Of a stretch of 8,522 nucleotides of DNA, positions 6,301-8,522 are shown piece by piece; the stretch's first letter is position 1; each line of letters opens with the position of its first letter. Where the stretch lies: positions 1 through 8,522 of the forward strand of contig JAJKJG010000231.1 in NCBI GenBank assembly GCA_021154065.1, in the 5' to 3' direction. The position numbers were made by a program, and so were the translations under genes. The notes beneath the pieces are model-generated. The model worked only from the letters and a program-made list of their open reading frames with translations. It did not search any database and was not told the DNA's origin. The stretch is from Methylobacterium sp. (GTDB lineage: Bacteria; Pseudomonadota; Alphaproteobacteria; Rhizobiales; Beijerinckiaceae).

Positions 6301-7128
6301 ATGACCGCCGCCGCGCCGCTGCCGCTCTCCGTTTTCATTATCGCGCAGGACGAGGCCGACCGCATCGGCGACGCGATCCGGGCGGTGCGCGACCTCAGCG
6401 ACGACGTCGTGGTGGTGGATTCGGGCTCGACCGACGCCACCCCAGCCGTCGCAGTGGGGCTCGGCGCGCGGGTGATCCATCACCCGTGGCCGGGCTATGG
6501 GCCGCAGAAGCGCTTTGCCGAAGAGCAGTGCCGTCACGAATGGCTCCTCAACCTCGATGCCGACGAGGTCGTGCCGCCGGAGCTCGAGCGTGAGATCCGG
6601 GCCCTGTTCGCGGCGGGCGAGCCGCCATCGCCCGCCTACCGCATCGGCATCGCCGAGATCTTCCCCGGCGAGGACCGCCCGCATTCCTGGGCCTACACCC
6701 TCACCCCGGTGCGGCTCTACCGGCGCGACGCCGGCCGCTACTCGGCGGCGCTCGTGCACGACCGCGTCGAGCTGAACGCCGGCATCAGGGCCGGGCATCT
6801 GAGGGGCGTCATCCATCACTTCTCGGTCCGGTCGCTCGGGGACCAGCTCGACAAGCTCAACCGGTACTCCGATCAGCAGGCGCATGATCTCGAGCTGCGC
6901 GGCGTCGCGATCCCGACCTGGCGCCTGTTCTTCGAGTTCCCGGCGAATTTCATCAAGGCCTACGTCGCCCGGCGCCACTTCGTCCGCGGCGTCTACGGTT
7001 TCCTCACCGCGATGAACTACGCGATCTCCCGTCATCTGCGCCTTGCGAAGCACTACGAGCGGCGACGGCTCGCGCCGCCGACGGCGCGCGAAGCGGGCAG
7101 CGAGGAGCGGGCGACGCCGCCCGTGTGA
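6301..7128 (+). CDS. Family 2 glycosyltransferase, WaaE/KdtX-like
   Basis: A 275-residue inverting glycosyltransferase of the GT-A fold (GT2), acting at the cytoplasmic side of the membrane. The N-terminal core begins LSVFIIAQDEADRI (9-22). Nucleotide-sugar binding uses VVVVDSGSTDAT (36-47), and the metal site is LDADE (85-89), a DXD-type motif. The region around 150-175 (LVHDRVEL, IHHFS) and the C-terminal helices with FFEFPANFIKAY (210-221) fit the WaaE/KdtX-like group, whose studied members add glucose to the heptose of the lipopolysaccharide core. The exact donor and acceptor here are unknown. The C-terminus is basic, then Ala/Pro-rich, with no clear membrane segment. ATG 6301 has no strong ribosome site. 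It lies 70 bp after tRNA-Phe and 70 bp before tRNA-Ser, on the same strand. Confidence 0.9.
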   Translation: MTAAAPLPLSVFIIAQDEADRIGDAIRAVRDLSDDVVVVDSGSTDATPAVAVGLGARVIHHPWPGYGPQKRFAEEQCRHEWLLNLDADEVVPPELEREIRALFAAGEPPSPAYRIGIAEIFPGEDRPHSWAYTLTPVRLYRRDAGRYSAALVHDRVELNAGIRAGHLRGVIHHFSVRSLGDQLDKLNRYSDQQAHDLELRGVAIPTWRLFFEFPANFIKAYVARRHFVRGVYGFLTAMNYAISRHLRLAKHYERRRLAPPTAREAGSEERATPPV

Positions 7129-7152
7129 GGCTTCGGCGCGACGGTCTGCGGC

Positions 7153-7181
7153 TTGTCAATCCGGGGCCCCTCGGGCATAGA
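7153..7181 (+). promoter_or_regulatory. Promoter of tRNA-Ser
   Basis: TTGTCA (7153-7158) and CATAGA (7176-7181) are 17 nt apart and precede the tRNA by 17 nt. The -35 box differs from consensus at one base; the -10 box is weaker. Position and spacing fit a tRNA promoter well, with the transcript starting near 7188. Confidence 0.6.
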
Positions 7182-7198
7182 GCCCATCCTGCCGGACC

Positions 7199-7292
7199 GG
7201 AGACGTGGCCGAGAGGCTGAAGGCGGCGGTTTGCTAAACCGTTATACGGGCTTCAACCCGTATCGAGGGTTCGAATCCCTCCGTCTCCGCCA
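7199..7292 (+). tRNA. tRNA-Ser (anticodon GCT)
   Basis: A complete 94-nt class II tRNA with encoded CCA. The acceptor stem is GGAGACG/CGTCTCC and the discriminator is G. The anticodon stem GCGGT/ACCGT holds the loop TTGCTAA, with anticodon GCT at 7233-7235, reading AGC and AGU. The long variable arm is TACGGG...CCCGTA, and the T arm is GAGGG-TTCGAAT-CCCTC. tRNA-Ser genes are frequent integration sites. The sequence after this one changes character, but the 3' end of the tRNA is not repeated within this window. Confidence 0.98.
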
Positions 7293-7454
7293 ACAAACGG
7301 CTCTAACCCTCTCATCACGTTCTGGTTTTACTTACTAGTTTGAGCGGAACCCCAACTTTTACCCCAACGTTCGGCGCAAACACAGGCGGACGAGCGCGGA
7401 GATGCCGCAGCGCCGTGGCCTCCGCGTTTGGCTCGGGCGCCGCGCTACTCCGGG
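7293..7454. other. Gene-free stretch after tRNA-Ser, with a short direct repeat
   Basis: No convincing gene is seen. The first 80 bases are clearly more A/T-rich than the core genes. ACCCCAAC occurs twice, at 7349-7356 and 7361-7368, a direct repeat of 12-nt period. Short repeats of this sort can be protein-binding sites at the ends of integrated elements, but two 8-mers do not prove it. No integrase gene follows inside the window. Confidence 0.4.
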
Positions 7455-7871
7455 CTACGCCCGTTTGAGCCAGCCCACGAAGCCGCGGCGATTCTGAGGG
7501 GCGGGGAGGGCGAGGCGTTCGGCTTGCGCCGCCCATCGATCCCGTTCCGTGCGCAACTCCTCTCCGCGTTTCCGCTCCGCCTCAAGGATGGCCTGCAAGC
7601 CGCTGACCGCGGCTTCCAATTGAGCGTGCCGGACGAGCATTTCCGTGGAATTGACCGGTGCAAGGGCGATTGCGTTCTGTCCCGCGCTCCGGTCCGCCTC
7701 GCGATCCGTCGCAGCGCTCTTCGGCGGGTACACCCTGAACAGTTCGGCGGGATCAATCGAGTATCCGCCGTCGTCGGTTCGCGTTGCGGAAAGCCGTCCG
7801 GATTGGATGGCGCGAAGGAACCCGGTACCCGGGTTTGGCGTGAACTCCTTCACTACGAATGTGGGCACCAA
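7455..7871 (-). CDS. Plasmid/island-type DNA-binding protein with coiled coil
   Basis: A 138-residue protein resembling small DNA-binding proteins I know from alphaproteobacterial plasmids, prophages and islands. The N-terminal part ends in LRAIQSGRLSATRTDDGG followed by YSIDPAELFRVYPP (19-50). This is the recognition helix and wing of a MerR/excisionase-like helix-turn-helix. A charged coiled coil (about 80-122, LEAAVSGLQAILEAERKRGEELR onwards in shortened form) follows, and the end RRGFVGWLKRA is a Trp-containing amphipathic tail. The first helix of the HTH looks short and unusual (about three residues fewer than I expect). The start is uncertain: TTG 7871 or GTG 7868, both without a good ribosome site. 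A promoter with GATAAT about 30 nt upstream supports a start here. It is divergent from the XRE-like gene at 7959. Its role is not established. Confidence 0.65.
   Translation of the reverse strand: MVPTFVVKEFTPNPGTGFLRAIQSGRLSATRTDDGGYSIDPAELFRVYPPKSAATDREADRSAGQNAIALAPVNSTEMLVRHAQLEAAVSGLQAILEAERKRGEELRTERDRWAAQAERLALPAPQNRRGFVGWLKRA
7819..7835. repeat. Inverted repeat inside the 5' end of the HTH gene
   Basis: AACCCGGTACCCGGGTT is an exact 6-bp inverted repeat (AACCCG/CGGGTT) around GTACC. It falls within codons 13-18 of the minus-strand HTH gene, in the part whose protein sequence (PNPGTG) fits the family least. It may be an autoregulatory operator, an insertion scar, or chance. A second GGTACC lies at 7909-7914 in the divergent promoter gap. 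Confidence 0.35.
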
Positions 7872-7897
7872 AGGTCACATCGGTCGGATCGGATTCA

Positions 7898-7927
7898 ATT
7901 ATCGGTTTGGTACCTGAATTGCTCCAA
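7898..7927 (-). promoter_or_regulatory. Promoter of the minus-strand HTH gene
   Basis: On the minus strand, TTGGAG (7927-7922), an 18-nt spacer and GATAAT (7903-7898) form a promoter with a near-consensus -10 box. The expected transcript start near 7891 leaves only about 20 nt before the TTG/GTG start codons. That supports the short N-terminus of the protein. A regulator bound here would also affect the divergent XRE-like gene. Confidence 0.5.
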
Positions 7928-7958
7928 GCGGTGCAGGGTCTCAGTCAAGGATACAGGG

Positions 7959-8201
7959 ATGAAAGCGGTTCAGTGCCGGATGGCACGCGCAGCTTTGCGG
8001 ATTGGCGTGCGAGAGCTCGCGGAGGCGGCGTGCGTGTCAACTTCGACGATCAGTAAGTTGGAGCGCGGAGAGAGCTTGATGTCCCGCACCGCCCAAGCCG
8101 TCAAAGGAGCGCTGGAAGCGCGCGGCATCGAGTTCTTCGACAACCCGCCGGGAGCAGGGCTCAGAGACGCCCCGCCCGCCCGTGACAAGCGAGCAGCGTA
8201 A
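7959..8201 (+). CDS. Small XRE-family helix-turn-helix regulator
   Basis: An 80-residue protein with one Cro/C1-type helix-turn-helix domain. QCRMARAALRIGVRELAEAA (5-24) gives helices 1 and 2, and VSTSTISKLERGESL (26-40) the recognition helix and turn. TAQAVKGALEARGIEFFDN (44-62) is the closing helix with the GIEF sequence common in the small alphaproteobacterial members. The tail (63-80) is polar and likely disordered. The ATG at 7959 follows AAGGA by 7 nt. The frame is open for 530 nt upstream, but that part is antisense to the HTH/coiled-coil gene and has no family pattern, so I exclude it. It is divergent from that gene, as in paired regulators of mobile elements. Such proteins usually repress their own region; the target here is unknown. 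Confidence 0.85.
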   Translation: MKAVQCRMARAALRIGVRELAEAACVSTSTISKLERGESLMSRTAQAVKGALEARGIEFFDNPPGAGLRDAPPARDKRAA

Positions 8202-8212
8202 GCCATCTGAAA

Positions 8213-8243
8213 GCAAACGCCCCCTCCGTGCCGGAGCGTTTGC
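8213..8243. terminator. Hairpin after the XRE-like gene
   Basis: The arms GCAAACG (8213-8219) and CGTTTGC (8237-8243) pair perfectly. An inner CTCC/GGAG stem (8224-8227 with 8233-8236) continues it after a four-C bulge, leaving a 5-nt loop. It starts 12 nt after the TAA of the XRE-like gene, which is right for transcript termination. No T-run follows, so it may be Rho-dependent, a stability hairpin, or an unrelated repeat. Confidence 0.4.
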
Positions 8244-8522
8244 ATATCCGGCGAGCGAGAACCAGGGCCGGCGCTTCAGCTAGCGCTACCTTCGAGCGCA
8301 GCATCGCGCTGCCCTTCGAGGTCGAGGAGGAGAAAGCCGAGGCATCGTTCAAGAACGGCGTGCTCACCGTCACCATACCAAAATCGGCGACCGCGAAGGA
8401 CACAGCCGAGCACATGGCAGGGTCAGAGGGCGAGGCGATCGCCTGGGTGAAGGTCAAGAACCCGGCCTATGAGCGGCCGGTGATCCACCTGTGCGACGCG
8501 ATACCGGGGGTCACCAACCTCG
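8228..8522 (+). pseudogene. Hsp20-family fragment, N-terminus missing, runs off the edge
   Basis: In the frame of position 8288, ATFERSIALPFEVEEEKAEA and then SFKNGVLTVTIPK (about 8285-8380) match the second half of the alpha-crystallin domain of small heat shock proteins, including the diagnostic A-SFKNGVLTVTIPK end. The N-terminal region and the first beta strands are absent. Upstream, LHIRRARTRAG looks like a frameshifted remnant of the usual L-IRGER strand. The frame has no stop and continues past the normal Hsp20 end into a stretch containing WVKVKNPAYERP (8444-8479). That stretch does not belong to Hsp20 and weakly resembles the C-terminal end of ATP-dependent DNA ligases. The nearest start codon is GTG 8228, inside the hairpin, with no good ribosome site. 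I read it as decayed or chimeric DNA. A new fused gene starting here is less likely, and the right end is unknown. Confidence 0.6.

Noticed and set aside
6166..7053. 295-residue minus-strand frame opposite the glycosyltransferase
   Set aside because: It runs through the tRNA-Phe gene and mirrors the glycosyltransferase; no domain pattern is seen.
7153..7338. 61-residue plus-strand open frame
   Set aside because: It covers the tRNA-Ser gene; its peptide is the translated tRNA, a common annotation error.
7315..7536. 73-residue minus-strand frame after tRNA-Ser
   Set aside because: It has no recognisable motif and overlaps the 3' end of the better supported HTH gene.
7428..7958. Long plus-strand extension of the XRE-like gene
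   Set aside because: It is antisense to the HTH/coiled-coil gene, low in family signal, and a good ribosome site precedes ATG 7959.
1..8522. CRISPR array, toxin-antitoxin pair or phage defence system
   Set aside because: No regular repeat-spacer pattern is present. The two small regulators are both DNA-binding types, and no toxin or defence enzyme motif is seen.

Overview
This is a high-GC chromosomal window that looks like an alphaproteobacterium of the order Hyphomicrobiales (Rhizobiales). Three things point there: the G/C-rich third codon positions, the short-spaced alphaproteobacterial YacG, and the gene order maf ... yacG - tRNA-Phe. The genus cannot be fixed from sequence alone. About 7.3 kb is ordinary core genome. 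The last 1.2 kb, just after a tRNA-Ser gene, looks like the edge of an accessory or degraded region.

Layout. (1) Positions 1-294 hold no convincing gene, only an imperfect inverted repeat near 214-247. (2) A minus-strand operon runs from about 2196 down to 295: a GST-like protein with an SSWSLR motif, then ilvN (acetolactate synthase small subunit) overlapping it by 4 bp, then a beta-class GST 16 bp further on. A weak promoter candidate lies at 2247-2276. (3) Divergent from it is pssA (phosphatidylserine synthase, 2356-3204), which overlaps tail to tail by 9 bp with a small phasin-like minus-strand gene (3196-3564). (4) A perfect 7-bp inverted repeat sits between that gene and the plus-strand cluster maf - acyl-CoA ligase - yacG (3697-6071). 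A good promoter, tRNA-Phe(GAA), a family 2 glycosyltransferase, another promoter and tRNA-Ser(GCT) follow, ending at 7292. (5) The segment 7293-8522 carries a divergent pair of small DNA-binding proteins, a hairpin, and what looks like a broken Hsp20 gene running in frame to the window edge.

How the genes fit together. The genes serve branched-chain amino-acid synthesis (ilvN), glutathione-linked metabolism (two GSTs), membrane lipid synthesis (pssA), nucleotide-pool cleaning (maf), CoA-ester formation (the ligase), gyrase control (yacG), translation (two tRNAs) and probably envelope polysaccharide synthesis (the glycosyltransferase). The most informative oddities are a CoA ligase where an RNase E/G-type gene is usually found between maf and yacG, the two unrelated GSTs around ilvN, and the accessory junction after tRNA-Ser. 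I do not see a convincing complete new system in this window.
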